64,000 nucleotides of DNA from JBBTTE01 sp038064395 (GTDB lineage: Bacteria > Patescibacteriota > Saccharimonadia > Saccharimonadales > UBA4665): the NCBI GenBank assembly GCA_038064395.1, contig JBBTTE010000003.1:434001-498000 (forward strand). The letters run 5' to 3'. A program made the translations under genes and the position numbers. Within the stretch, counting starts at the first letter, position 1. Every line of letters begins with the position of its first letter. The notes under the pieces were generated by a model. The model was not told the DNA's origin, did not search any database, and saw only the letters and a program-made list of their open reading frames with translations. Positions 25,869-33,261 of the stretch are shown one piece after another.

Positions 25869-26357
25869 ATGCGAGTAGCTCTGACTACAGATCACACTGG
25901 ATTCGAAGCTGTTAAGCAGCTTAAGGGTTTCTTGGAGTCACTCGGTCACGAAGTTGCAGATTTTTGTCCGCAGACTTTTGATGTTGACGATGACTATCCA
26001 GATTTCATGTTTCCGGCTGCGCAAGCTGTAGCAAATGGTGAGTGCGAAGCTGGCATCATCCTAGGCGGCAGTGGACAAGGTGAGGCCATGGCTGCCAACC
26101 GTATCAAAGGTGCTCGCTGTGCGCTGTTCTACGGTCCAGTTGCTGCTAAAACGGCCATTGATGCCGAGGGCACACTTAGTGATGATCCCTATGAAATTCT
26201 ACGTTTATCCCGCCAGCATAATCACGCTAACGTGCTAAGTCTGTCCGCCCGTTTCTTGAATCTAGAAGAAATGCAAAAAGCGATTGTTATCTGGCTAGAT
26301 ACGCCTTATAGCGATGTTGATCGTCACGCTCGCCGCGTACGCAAACTAGATAATTAG
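25869..26357 (+). CDS. rpiB: Ribose-5-phosphate isomerase B (RpiB/LacAB family)
   Basis: Interconverts ribose-5-phosphate and ribulose-5-phosphate. The 162-residue protein starts VALTTDHTGFEAVKQL and carries LGGSGQGEAMAANRI. The E. coli-type catalytic Cys (in VCGTG) is replaced, and the GSGxGE version with a Glu, as in mycobacterial RpiB, is present, so Glu is the likely base. It starts four bases after gap, probably in the same transcript. Other LacA/LacB-like sugar isomerases are the alternative. Confidence 0.9.
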   Translation: MRVALTTDHTGFEAVKQLKGFLESLGHEVADFCPQTFDVDDDYPDFMFPAAQAVANGECEAGIILGGSGQGEAMAANRIKGARCALFYGPVAAKTAIDAEGTLSDDPYEILRLSRQHNHANVLSLSARFLNLEEMQKAIVIWLDTPYSDVDRHARRVRKLDN

Positions 26358-26364
26358 TTTTTTT
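26343..26364 (+). terminator. Possible weak terminator after rpiB
   Basis: AAACTA (26343-26348) can pair with TAGTTT (26355-26360), and the T run extends to 26364. The stem overlaps the rpiB stop and is AT-only apart from one pair, so it is weak. It would separate gap-rpiB from the repeat and rpe. Confidence 0.3.
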
Positions 26365-26389
26365 GGTCGGGTTTCACAACCTAGGTCTG

Positions 26390-26460
26390 TCGACCATATA
26401 AGATCACTATATAATCGCTAGCGATTCGCTATAAGATATATAGGGATCTTATATGGTCAC
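26390..26460. repeat. 71-bp inverted repeat, copy B (upstream of rpe)
   Basis: GACCATATAAGATC (26392-26405) and its exact reverse complement (26445-26458) flank a 39-base core. Read on the minus strand, the copy begins and ends like copy A at 12154-12224 and shares the AGCGAATCGCT element and a CGATTATATAG string, but the core parts are in a different order. The copy ends 73 bases before the rpe start, and the downstream spacer also shows patches of similarity to the pheS upstream spacer. Confidence 0.85.
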
Positions 26461-26533
26461 TAAGTTGTGGTGACGGACAACCAACGCTAAGTGCTATACC
26501 GCTTAAGCCAAACAAGCTGTATCATAAATACAA

Positions 26534-27175
26534 ATGAGCAAAGCAATAATCTGCCCAACCGTTACAGCCAATGATCCGCATGAGTATCGAACTCAGATGG
26601 AGCGTCTAACGCCATTCGCGCATAGGGTGCATATTGACCTAATGGACGGCGAGTTCACAACGTCCAAGTCCCCGAGTCTCGAGCAAATCTGGTGGCCACC
26701 CGAGCTTACTGCCGACATCCATCTTATGTATCAAAAACCTATGGACTACATCGACCAACTGATCAAGCTGAAGCCCAAAATGGTCATAATTCATAACGAA
26801 GCCGATGTTCATCACATGCATTTTGCCGCCCAATTACATAAGGAGGGTATAGAAGTCGGTCTAGCTATCTTGAAAGACACCCCAGTCGAGTACGCATATC
26901 AAATTATGCATAGCTTTGATCAGGTGCTAGTGTTCAGCGGTAATCTGGGCTATCACGGAGGTGAAGCCGACCTTGGCCTCCTCGATAAGGTCAAGAAGAT
27001 CCGAGAACATCACCCAGAGTGCGAAATAGCTTGGGATGGTGGCATAAATGACCAGAATGCCAAACAGCTCACTGAAGCTGGAGTCCAAGTCCTAAATGTC
27101 GGCGGGTTTATCCAACAGTCCGACGATCCACGACAGGCTTATGCTAAGATTAAGGCAGTAATACAGGCCAAATAA
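26534..27175 (+). CDS. rpe: Ribulose-phosphate 3-epimerase-like protein
   Basis: A 213-residue TIM barrel that interconverts ribulose-5-phosphate and xylulose-5-phosphate. The family blocks CPTVTANDP, HIDLMDGEF (the metal-binding His/Asp pair), DIHLMYQKP and AWDGGIN are present, but the usual FVPN after the DMDG-type motif is replaced by TTSKSP. TATCAT lies eight bases before the ATG, with no Shine-Dalgarno site. The stop shares a base with the next start (TAATG), coupling it to the transketolase genes. Confidence 0.88.
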   Translation: MSKAIICPTVTANDPHEYRTQMERLTPFAHRVHIDLMDGEFTTSKSPSLEQIWWPPELTADIHLMYQKPMDYIDQLIKLKPKMVIIHNEADVHHMHFAAQLHKEGIEVGLAILKDTPVEYAYQIMHSFDQVLVFSGNLGYHGGEADLGLLDKVKKIREHHPECEIAWDGGINDQNAKQLTEAGVQVLNVGGFIQQSDDPRQAYAKIKAVIQAK

Positions 27176-28029
27176 TGCAAAAATTACCCCTAGCACAGCT
27201 CGAAACCATCGCCAATGATATCCGCGAGGACATCATTAAGATGCTGGAACACGCAGGTAGCGGACACAGCGCTGGCCCGCTTGGGCTAGCAGATATTTTC
27301 ACAGCCCTATACTTTGACGTTATGAAATACGACCCCAAGAACCCGACTTGGGACGAGCGCGATATCATACTGCTGAGTAACGGCCATTGCGTGCCTGTTC
27401 AGTATGCCTCAATGGCCCATGCTGGTTTCTTCGACAAGAAAGAACTCATGACTCTTAGGCAGCTCGGCACGAGACTACAGGGACACCCTGAGCGAACTAA
27501 GTTGCCTGGACTCGAGAACACTAGCGGACCACTAGGTTGTGGACTCAGTCAAGCGTGCGGCATGGCATTGGCAATGCGCATGGACAAGCAGTCGCATCGT
27601 TGGGTTTATGTAGTTATGGGTGACGGTGAGCAAGACGAAGGTAACGTTTGGGAAGCGGCCATGTTGGCCAGTAAGTACAAGCTTAATAACATTATCGCAA
27701 TTACAGATCGTAATAACATTCAGATTGATGGTCCGACCGAATCAGTCATGCCCTTAGAGGATTTCAAGGCTAAGTGGGAGGCCTTTGGTTGGCACGTACT
27801 TGAGATCAACGGCAATGATATAGAGGCTGTAATTGACGCCTGTGCGATGGCCAAGGCAATTGTCGAGAAGCCAATTATGATCGTAGCCCACACTGTGCCG
27901 GGTAAGGGCGTGGACTTCATGGAGTACGACTTCCACTACCACGGTATGTTATTGCATCCAGAAGATGCTAAAAAGGCGCTTCACGAACTACGAACTCTTG
28001 GCGGCAAGATAAGGGGCGAACATGAGTGA
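27175..28029 (+). CDS. Transketolase, N-terminal (TPP-binding) subunit
   Basis: The first half of a split transketolase, 284 residues. GHSAGPLGLADIFTALYF starts the TPP domain, and GDGEQDEGNVWEAAMLASKYKLNNI is the GDG...N thiamine-diphosphate/Mg motif. With the next gene it transfers two-carbon units between pentose phosphates and glycolytic sugars. Split transketolases are usual in archaea and many Firmicutes and CPR. The start overlaps the rpe stop by one base, and the end overlaps the second subunit by eight bases. Confidence 0.94.
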   Translation: MQKLPLAQLETIANDIREDIIKMLEHAGSGHSAGPLGLADIFTALYFDVMKYDPKNPTWDERDIILLSNGHCVPVQYASMAHAGFFDKKELMTLRQLGTRLQGHPERTKLPGLENTSGPLGCGLSQACGMALAMRMDKQSHRWVYVVMGDGEQDEGNVWEAAMLASKYKLNNIIAITDRNNIQIDGPTESVMPLEDFKAKWEAFGWHVLEINGNDIEAVIDACAMAKAIVEKPIMIVAHTVPGKGVDFMEYDFHYHGMLLHPEDAKKALHELRTLGGKIRGEHE

Positions 28030-28990
28030 TATGCATTTAGTTGATCTTGATGGTGAGGTCAAGTCTGAACCGACACGCAAAGGTTTTGGCCGCGGACTAC
28101 TTGAAGCCGGCAAGCTCGACGCAAATGTCGTGGCTGCTTGCGCTGATTTGACCGACTCTACCCAGATGAGTCTCTTCAAAGCCGAGTTCCCAGATCGTTT
28201 CGTCGAGATCGGTGTTGCCGAGCAGAATCTAGTGACTGTTGGTTCGGGTCTAGCTGCCATGGGCAAAATTCCTTTCGTTAGCTCGTACGCTGCGTTTAGT
28301 CCCGGCCGTAACTGGGAGCAGATAAGAACTACGATTTGCCTTAATGATCGACCTGTCAAAGTCGTAGGCAGCCATGCGGGTGTCAGTGTTGGACCTGACG
28401 GCGCTACTCATCAAATGCTCGAGGACATTGCTCTGATGCGCGTTCTGCCCAACATGGTTGTCATTGTGCCTGGAGACAGTGTTGAAGCCGAGAAGGCGAC
28501 GCTAGCCATGGCCAAGGACAAGAGACCTAATTATCTACGACTGGCACGCGAAGCAACACCTGTGTTCACTACTGACAAGACGCCTTTTGAGATCGGCAAG
28601 GCCTATGTTCTCAACAAGGGGGCGGATGTTACGATCATTGCGACCGGAACTATGACCTACCAAGCCTTGCTAGCTGTCGACAGGCTTTTCAAAGACGGCA
28701 TAGACGCCGAAGTTGTCCACGTGCCAACTATCAAGCCGCTGGACGAAGCGACGATTCTAGCGAGTGTTCGCAAAACTGGTGCCGTAGTGACGGTAGAAGA
28801 AGGTCAGATCAACGGCGGCCTAGGCGGTGCAATCGCCGAACTATTATCAGAGAATCAGCCCGTCAAGCTCAAACGAGTCGGCATGCAAGACCGCTTCGGT
28901 GAATCGGGCTCACCAGACCAGTTGCTAGAACATTTCGGCCTGGACGCCAAGCACATCCGTCTAGCCGTCCACACAGTGCTCGACAAATAA
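28022..28990 (+). CDS. Transketolase, C-terminal subunit
   Basis: The 322-residue pyrimidine-binding and C-terminal domains of split transketolase. RFVEIGVAEQNLVTVGSGLAAMGK holds the conserved catalytic Glu, SHAGVSVGPDGATHQMLEDIALMR follows, and the last domain carries ATGTMTYQAL and EEGQINGGLGG. DXS-like and pyruvate dehydrogenase E1-beta-like proteins share this layout, but pairing with the previous gene settles it. An ATG at 28031 is an alternative start that would remove most of the overlap. Confidence 0.94.
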   Translation: MSDMHLVDLDGEVKSEPTRKGFGRGLLEAGKLDANVVAACADLTDSTQMSLFKAEFPDRFVEIGVAEQNLVTVGSGLAAMGKIPFVSSYAAFSPGRNWEQIRTTICLNDRPVKVVGSHAGVSVGPDGATHQMLEDIALMRVLPNMVVIVPGDSVEAEKATLAMAKDKRPNYLRLAREATPVFTTDKTPFEIGKAYVLNKGADVTIIATGTMTYQALLAVDRLFKDGIDAEVVHVPTIKPLDEATILASVRKTGAVVTVEEGQINGGLGGAIAELLSENQPVKLKRVGMQDRFGESGSPDQLLEHFGLDAKHIRLAVHTVLDK

Positions 28991-28992
28991 CC

Positions 28993-29021
28993 TTGGCGAC
29001 TTAAGCATAAGCGTTTATACT
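28993..29021 (+). promoter_or_regulatory. Aldolase promoter, leaderless
   Basis: TTGGCG (28993-28998), a 17-bp spacer and TATACT (29016-29021), with six bases to the ATG at 29028. The aldolase gene therefore has its own promoter rather than depending on the transketolase operon. Confidence 0.7.
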
Positions 29022-29027
29022 GGCGCT

Positions 29028-29942
29028 ATGCCGCAAACACTTGGACAGATGAGAAAGAATTGCGCCACAGCGCGTGCTCGCATGGCACAGGCGCGTGCCG
29101 AGCACTGGGCTTTCGGCGCCTTTAATCTCGATGATGAAGCCACCCTCAAGGCTGTCGTACTAGCCGCCGCCGCCAAGAATGCTCCTGTGCTTGTAGAAGT
29201 TAGCCAGGGCGAAGTCGACGATATCGGTATTAATAACGTCCGTGATATGGTTGATAACTTCAAGGCGCAATATGGCGTCGAGATGTACATAAATCTCGAT
29301 CACAGCCCGAGCGTTGAGGCAGCTAAGGACGGCATAGAAGCCGGGTTCGAGTTCATACACATCGACGTTTCGCAGTCTAATCACGATGCTAGCGACGAAG
29401 AAATCATCGCCGCCACCAGAGAAGTCGTATCCTATGCTCAACTAACCGGTGCCTTGGTCGAAAGCGAGCCACATTACTTCGGTGGTTCATCGAATGTTCA
29501 TACTGAAGACATAGATTATGAAGAGATTAAGAAGACTTTCAGTACGCCTGAGCGCGCTAAAGCTTTTGCCGATGCGACCGGTATTGATACTTTTGCAGCC
29601 GCTATAGGTAACTTACACGGTAAGTATCCAGTACCGAAGGTATTAGACCTCGAATTGTTGCAGCGATTAAGGGACGCCTTCGACTGTAATATTTCGCTAC
29701 ACGGCGGTAGTGACACTCCCGGGCACTACTTCCGTGATGCGGTTAAGATCGGTGTAACCAAGATTAACATCAACAGCGACATGCGCTACGCATACCGCAC
29801 CGCTCTAGAGAAGATTCTGGCCGAGAAGCCAGACGAATACTCCGTAGCCAAGCTAATTGGCAAGGACGTCGTTCCTGCAGTCCAAGCAATTGTGGAAAGT
29901 AAGATAGAAGACTTCAATTCGGCTGGCAAGGCCGTCATATAA
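29028..29942 (+). CDS. fba: Class II fructose-bisphosphate aldolase
   Basis: A zinc-dependent aldolase of 304 residues linking fructose-1,6-bisphosphate with the two triose phosphates. The GAFNLDDEAT start, INLDHSPS (catalytic Asp and zinc His), ESEPHYFGGSSN, GNLHGKYP (zinc His) and ISLHGGSDTP (zinc His and phosphate loop), followed by GVTKININSDMR, are all in order. Tagatose-bisphosphate aldolase (GatY/KbaY) is the close alternative. With gap and transketolase it gives a working triose/pentose exchange. Confidence 0.94.
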   Translation: MPQTLGQMRKNCATARARMAQARAEHWAFGAFNLDDEATLKAVVLAAAAKNAPVLVEVSQGEVDDIGINNVRDMVDNFKAQYGVEMYINLDHSPSVEAAKDGIEAGFEFIHIDVSQSNHDASDEEIIAATREVVSYAQLTGALVESEPHYFGGSSNVHTEDIDYEEIKKTFSTPERAKAFADATGIDTFAAAIGNLHGKYPVPKVLDLELLQRLRDAFDCNISLHGGSDTPGHYFRDAVKIGVTKININSDMRYAYRTALEKILAEKPDEYSVAKLIGKDVVPAVQAIVESKIEDFNSAGKAVI

Positions 29943-29982
29943 TACTCGACCGCTCAAAGATTAAAAACGTATTAAGTTACTT

Positions 29983-30009
29983 TTGCTTATGATGGCGCGG
30001 TCGTATAAT
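29983..30009 (+). promoter_or_regulatory. Promoter of the small coiled-coil gene
   Basis: TTGCTT (29983-29988), a 15-bp spacer and TATAAT (30004-30009), nine bases before the ATG at 30019. A frame-1 extension upstream to 29983 would place the start codon on the -35 box, so 30019 is preferred. Confidence 0.6.
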
Positions 30010-30018
30010 GGATTTATT

Positions 30019-30273
30019 ATGACAATGACACTAACCAAACAAGACCTGCAAGCCATCAAGTCAATAGTTGATGAGTCAGTTGATGAATCTAAGATTCAGA
30101 CGGCAGCTGGCTTTGCCGAACTACATGACAAATTTGACTACCTAGAAGCCGAAGTTAGCGAAGTAAAACAAATAGTCCAGAGAACTGAAAGAGTTCTGCT
30201 TAATGAGGTCGACCGTAATAATCAACAGGACAAGGCGTTACTCAAGATTCGGAATACATTGCGCGCTGTTTAG
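30019..30273 (+). CDS. Small coiled-coil protein, unknown
   Basis: An 84-residue acidic/basic helical protein. The centre (AGFAELHDKFDYLEAEVSEVKQIVQRTERVL) has heptad-like hydrophobic spacing, suggesting a coiled-coil oligomer. No enzymatic motif. Similar short coiled-coil proteins of unknown role are common in CPR genomes, as I recall them. It has its own leaderless-type promoter. Confidence 0.6.
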   Translation: MTMTLTKQDLQAIKSIVDESVDESKIQTAAGFAELHDKFDYLEAEVSEVKQIVQRTERVLLNEVDRNNQQDKALLKIRNTLRAV

Positions 30274-30323
30274 ACATGCTACGTGGTAAACTAAAAGCAT
30301 AATCATATTAAGAGGTGGGACAA

Positions 30324-31328
30324 GTGGCAGGAAAACCAGATGTAATCAGTGTTGGTGATATAGTAACCGATGCCTTTATTAAGTTGATTGATGACCAGGC
30401 AGTAACCTACGAGAACGAACAGGGCAAATGGCTAGCAGTACCGTTTGGTACTAAGATTCCGTTTGATCATGCTGAAGTTATTGAAGCCGTTGGGAATGCA
30501 GCTAATGCAGCAGTGGCTTTCGCTCGTTTGGGGCTGGACAGCTCTTTTGTAACTAATGTGGGTGCTGATGCTCACGGCCGCGACATGATTAAGGCTCTCG
30601 ACAAGAATGATGTCGACAGCAGCTTCGTGCGGATTAACAGAGGTAAGAAGAGCAATTATCACTATGTCCTGTGGTACAAGGAAGAGCGAACTATTCTGAT
30701 CAAGCACGAAGAGTACGATTACCACTGGCCGCATTTGACGCCTAATGAGACGCCTAAGTGGGTTTACTTCAGTTCTATCAGCGAGCATGCCATACCCTAC
30801 CACGATCAAGTAGCTGACTGGCTCGATAAGAATCCAGATGTTAAGTTGGCCTTCCAGCCGGGGACTTTCCAGATGAGTGCTGGTACTAAACGGCTACATC
30901 GCATCTATGCTCGTAGCGAAGTTCTGATCTTGAACCGTGAAGAGGCGGCTAACGTTGGTGGTGGCGATCATGAGGACATGCACGATCTGTTCAACAAGTT
31001 GCACGAACTAGGCTCCAAGATTGTCGTTATAACAGATGGCCCTAATGGTGCATATGCCTCAGATGGCGAGAACAGATTCCAGATGCCGCTATATCCTGAC
31101 CCGGCTCCACCTGTAGACCGTACTGGCGCCGGTGATTCCTTCGCCTCTACCTTCGTGGCAGCCTTGATAAAGGGCAACACCTTAGAAGGTGCCTTACAGT
31201 GGGCGCCAATCAACTCCATGAATGTCGTCCAGAAAGTCGGTGCCCAAGCTGGTCTATTGACCGAAAAAGAACTCGACCACTACTTACGTCATTCACCAGA
31301 CTGGTACAAGCCAACTCGAATGAAATAG
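30324..31328 (+). CDS. PfkB/ribokinase family carbohydrate kinase
   Basis: A 334-residue sugar or nucleoside kinase of the PfkB superfamily. It opens with VISVGDIVTD, has the substrate-side GNAANAAVAFARLGL region, and ends with the signature DRTGAGDSFASTFVAAL holding the catalytic Asp. The substrate cannot be fixed; ribose, fructose-6-phosphate and adenosine-type kinases share this pattern, and the adjacent pentose-phosphate genes make a sugar substrate plausible. The start is GTG 30324 (AGAGG eight bases upstream), preferred over GTG 30315, which falls inside that ribosome site. Confidence 0.88.
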   Translation: MAGKPDVISVGDIVTDAFIKLIDDQAVTYENEQGKWLAVPFGTKIPFDHAEVIEAVGNAANAAVAFARLGLDSSFVTNVGADAHGRDMIKALDKNDVDSSFVRINRGKKSNYHYVLWYKEERTILIKHEEYDYHWPHLTPNETPKWVYFSSISEHAIPYHDQVADWLDKNPDVKLAFQPGTFQMSAGTKRLHRIYARSEVLILNREEAANVGGGDHEDMHDLFNKLHELGSKIVVITDGPNGAYASDGENRFQMPLYPDPAPPVDRTGAGDSFASTFVAALIKGNTLEGALQWAPINSMNVVQKVGAQAGLLTEKELDHYLRHSPDWYKPTRMK

Positions 31329-31426
31329 GGGGATAACTCCTTTCGCCACGTTGACGCTTATGATAATCTATAGTGAAGGATCTATATGATTTGCAACATA
31401 AAAATAACTAGGGTGGGACACGGAGC

Positions 31427-32671
31427 ATGACACGCTTCTTATCCGAATCTCTCCAGGCACCAGAACCTTTCTTCCGATTAGGCTTGCGTCGACTCGAATC
31501 TGCCAACGGTAATCCGAACACCGATATACGCTTCAGCGCTGCTGTTAAGCAAGATACGCTTAACAAGCTGCGTAGTCTTGGCCTAGACCCGAATGACACA
31601 ACTGCTGAAGAGCTTTATCACGTACTGCAGGAAAGGATTAAAGCCGATGACGCTTGCCTGACTAGAACGTTAAGAACTCATGCAGCAACACATGTCTCGG
31701 CTGAAGGTGACGTAGTCTCTGGCATGATCCATGTACTCAAGGAGCTGCCTGACTCCAAGCGCTGCTTCTCCATCAAATCTAGCACCCTTAAGGCTCTTCT
31801 CAAGCGCCAGCCCCCTAAGAAAGCTCTCAAGCAACTAGGTTACCGCTCAGTTGACTCGTTCTTGAAGCACGAAGTCACTGCCTTAGCTCTGGCCTCAGCC
31901 TGGCTGGTTGAAGGCGCTTCCTGGCAGAGTCGTTTCGTAGATCAATACAAGAAGCTGGGGCCTAGCGACTTCGAGAACCGTAATATCATTATTCTACAGC
32001 CGACTTCTGCACGCTGGCAGAAGCTTGCTACGGAGGTAGTTGAGCAGAACAAGCATAATCTTCTGAGCTTCAAGGAGCTCGGGGCATTAATATTCTTACC
32101 GTTACCCAAGAAGATACCAGAAGGTGTAGTTACTGCCAGTCTCAGCCTTGGACTACACGAGCTCAATAAGATTAGGGCTAGCAGTACTTATTTACAGCTT
32201 TGTCAGGTTCGGGCTGACTTCGGCAAAATCGTTCAGTCGGTTGCTCAAGACGAGCCATACCTTAGGTCTGAGCTGCTTGACCAGCCAGTGCCATGGCACC
32301 TAGTACAGGACTACTACTCGCGCTTCAAGGACCGCTTGAGCGAAGATATCTTCGAGCCACACATTCAGCGTGACGACATATCATGGCATCAAGTCGAGAG
32401 AACTTTGAGTTCTATTGAGCCGAGTCTGGAATTCTGGCATCAGAGTGGCCATCTTGGCTTAGTGCGTGACGGTAAGCCAGTGTCGCTTAATATTGTTGAT
32501 GCTGCCTTGAATCTTTGCAATTCTCTGCCGTTCGAACAGCGCATCGTACATTATTTCCAGCGTTCGCTGTGGCACGAACTGCTGCTTAATTACATGGGTC
32601 ATGAATCAGTTGAGCGAGCTGTGATCAGTGAGCTTAGTCCGCAATTAGCGACAGAAACGGCGATGGCATGA
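31427..32671 (+). CDS. Unknown 414-aa protein
   Basis: A large soluble, mainly helical protein with no family I recognise. It has a basic patch (LKALLKRQPPKKALKQLGYRSVDSFLKHE), a Trp-containing core (ASAWLVEGASWQSRFVDQY) and a His-rich C-terminal region (PFEQRIVHYFQRSLWHELLLNYMGHESVE). AGGGTGGG and GGAG lie just before the ATG, so it is probably leadered. The last four bases overlap the LOG-family gene (ATGA), so the two are co-translated. It may be specific to this lineage. Confidence 0.65.
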   Translation: MTRFLSESLQAPEPFFRLGLRRLESANGNPNTDIRFSAAVKQDTLNKLRSLGLDPNDTTAEELYHVLQERIKADDACLTRTLRTHAATHVSAEGDVVSGMIHVLKELPDSKRCFSIKSSTLKALLKRQPPKKALKQLGYRSVDSFLKHEVTALALASAWLVEGASWQSRFVDQYKKLGPSDFENRNIIILQPTSARWQKLATEVVEQNKHNLLSFKELGALIFLPLPKKIPEGVVTASLSLGLHELNKIRASSTYLQLCQVRADFGKIVQSVAQDEPYLRSELLDQPVPWHLVQDYYSRFKDRLSEDIFEPHIQRDDISWHQVERTLSSIEPSLEFWHQSGHLGLVRDGKPVSLNIVDAALNLCNSLPFEQRIVHYFQRSLWHELLLNYMGHESVERAVISELSPQLATETAMA

Positions 32672-33243
32672 GCAGGCCGATATATCAAATCTGTGTTTCT
32701 GGTGCGGCAAAGGGTGACAGCGTGGAAGAGGGTAAGGCTTTGGCCGCCGAATTAGGCGTAGCTATTGCCAAGGCTGGGCACGCGCTAATGACGGGCGCGA
32801 CCATAGGTCTACCTAACTATGCTGCCGAAGCCTACAAGAAGGCAGGTGGCAAGATGAGCGTCGGCATTAGCCCTGCGTCAAGTAAGGTTGAGCACGTCAT
32901 GAAATACCGTTTGCCAATTAAGGCCTACGACACGATTCTCTACAGTGGCTTGCACTACGTTGGCCGAGATACCCTACTTATAACCTCTAGCGATGCAGTG
33001 GTTAGCGTTGGCGGCCGTCTAGGTACGCTACATGAATTCACAATCGCTCTGGAGACGGATACGCCAATCGGCTTCTTGCAAGGAGCAGGCGGTATTAGCG
33101 AGCAGATAGAAACCCTGATGAACTTGGCTCACCCGCTGCGCAAAGGTGCTATGGTGACCTTCAACGATTCGCCAGAAGCCTTGGTCAAGCAACTGACTGA
33201 CCACCTTGACGGTGAGCACATCAAATACAAAAATCTCTACTAA
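32668..33243 (+). CDS. LOG-family (TIGR00725-like) Rossmann protein
   Basis: 191 residues with a lysine-decarboxylase-like (LOG/DprA-related) Rossmann fold. It starts QICVSGAAKGDSVEEGKALAAELGVAIAKAGHALMTGATIG and carries the phosphoribohydrolase-like loop SVGGRLGTLHEFTIAL (a variant of PGGxGTxxE). LOG enzymes release a base from nucleoside 5'-monophosphates, and some relatives bind molybdenum cofactor or have other roles. The function here is inferred from fold only. It is coupled to the unknown gene upstream; uvrB follows 18 bases later with its own -10. Confidence 0.82.
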   Translation: MSRPIYQICVSGAAKGDSVEEGKALAAELGVAIAKAGHALMTGATIGLPNYAAEAYKKAGGKMSVGISPASSKVEHVMKYRLPIKAYDTILYSGLHYVGRDTLLITSSDAVVSVGGRLGTLHEFTIALETDTPIGFLQGAGGISEQIETLMNLAHPLRKGAMVTFNDSPEALVKQLTDHLDGEHIKYKNLY

Positions 33244-33261
33244 GCTTGCTACAATTAGAGG

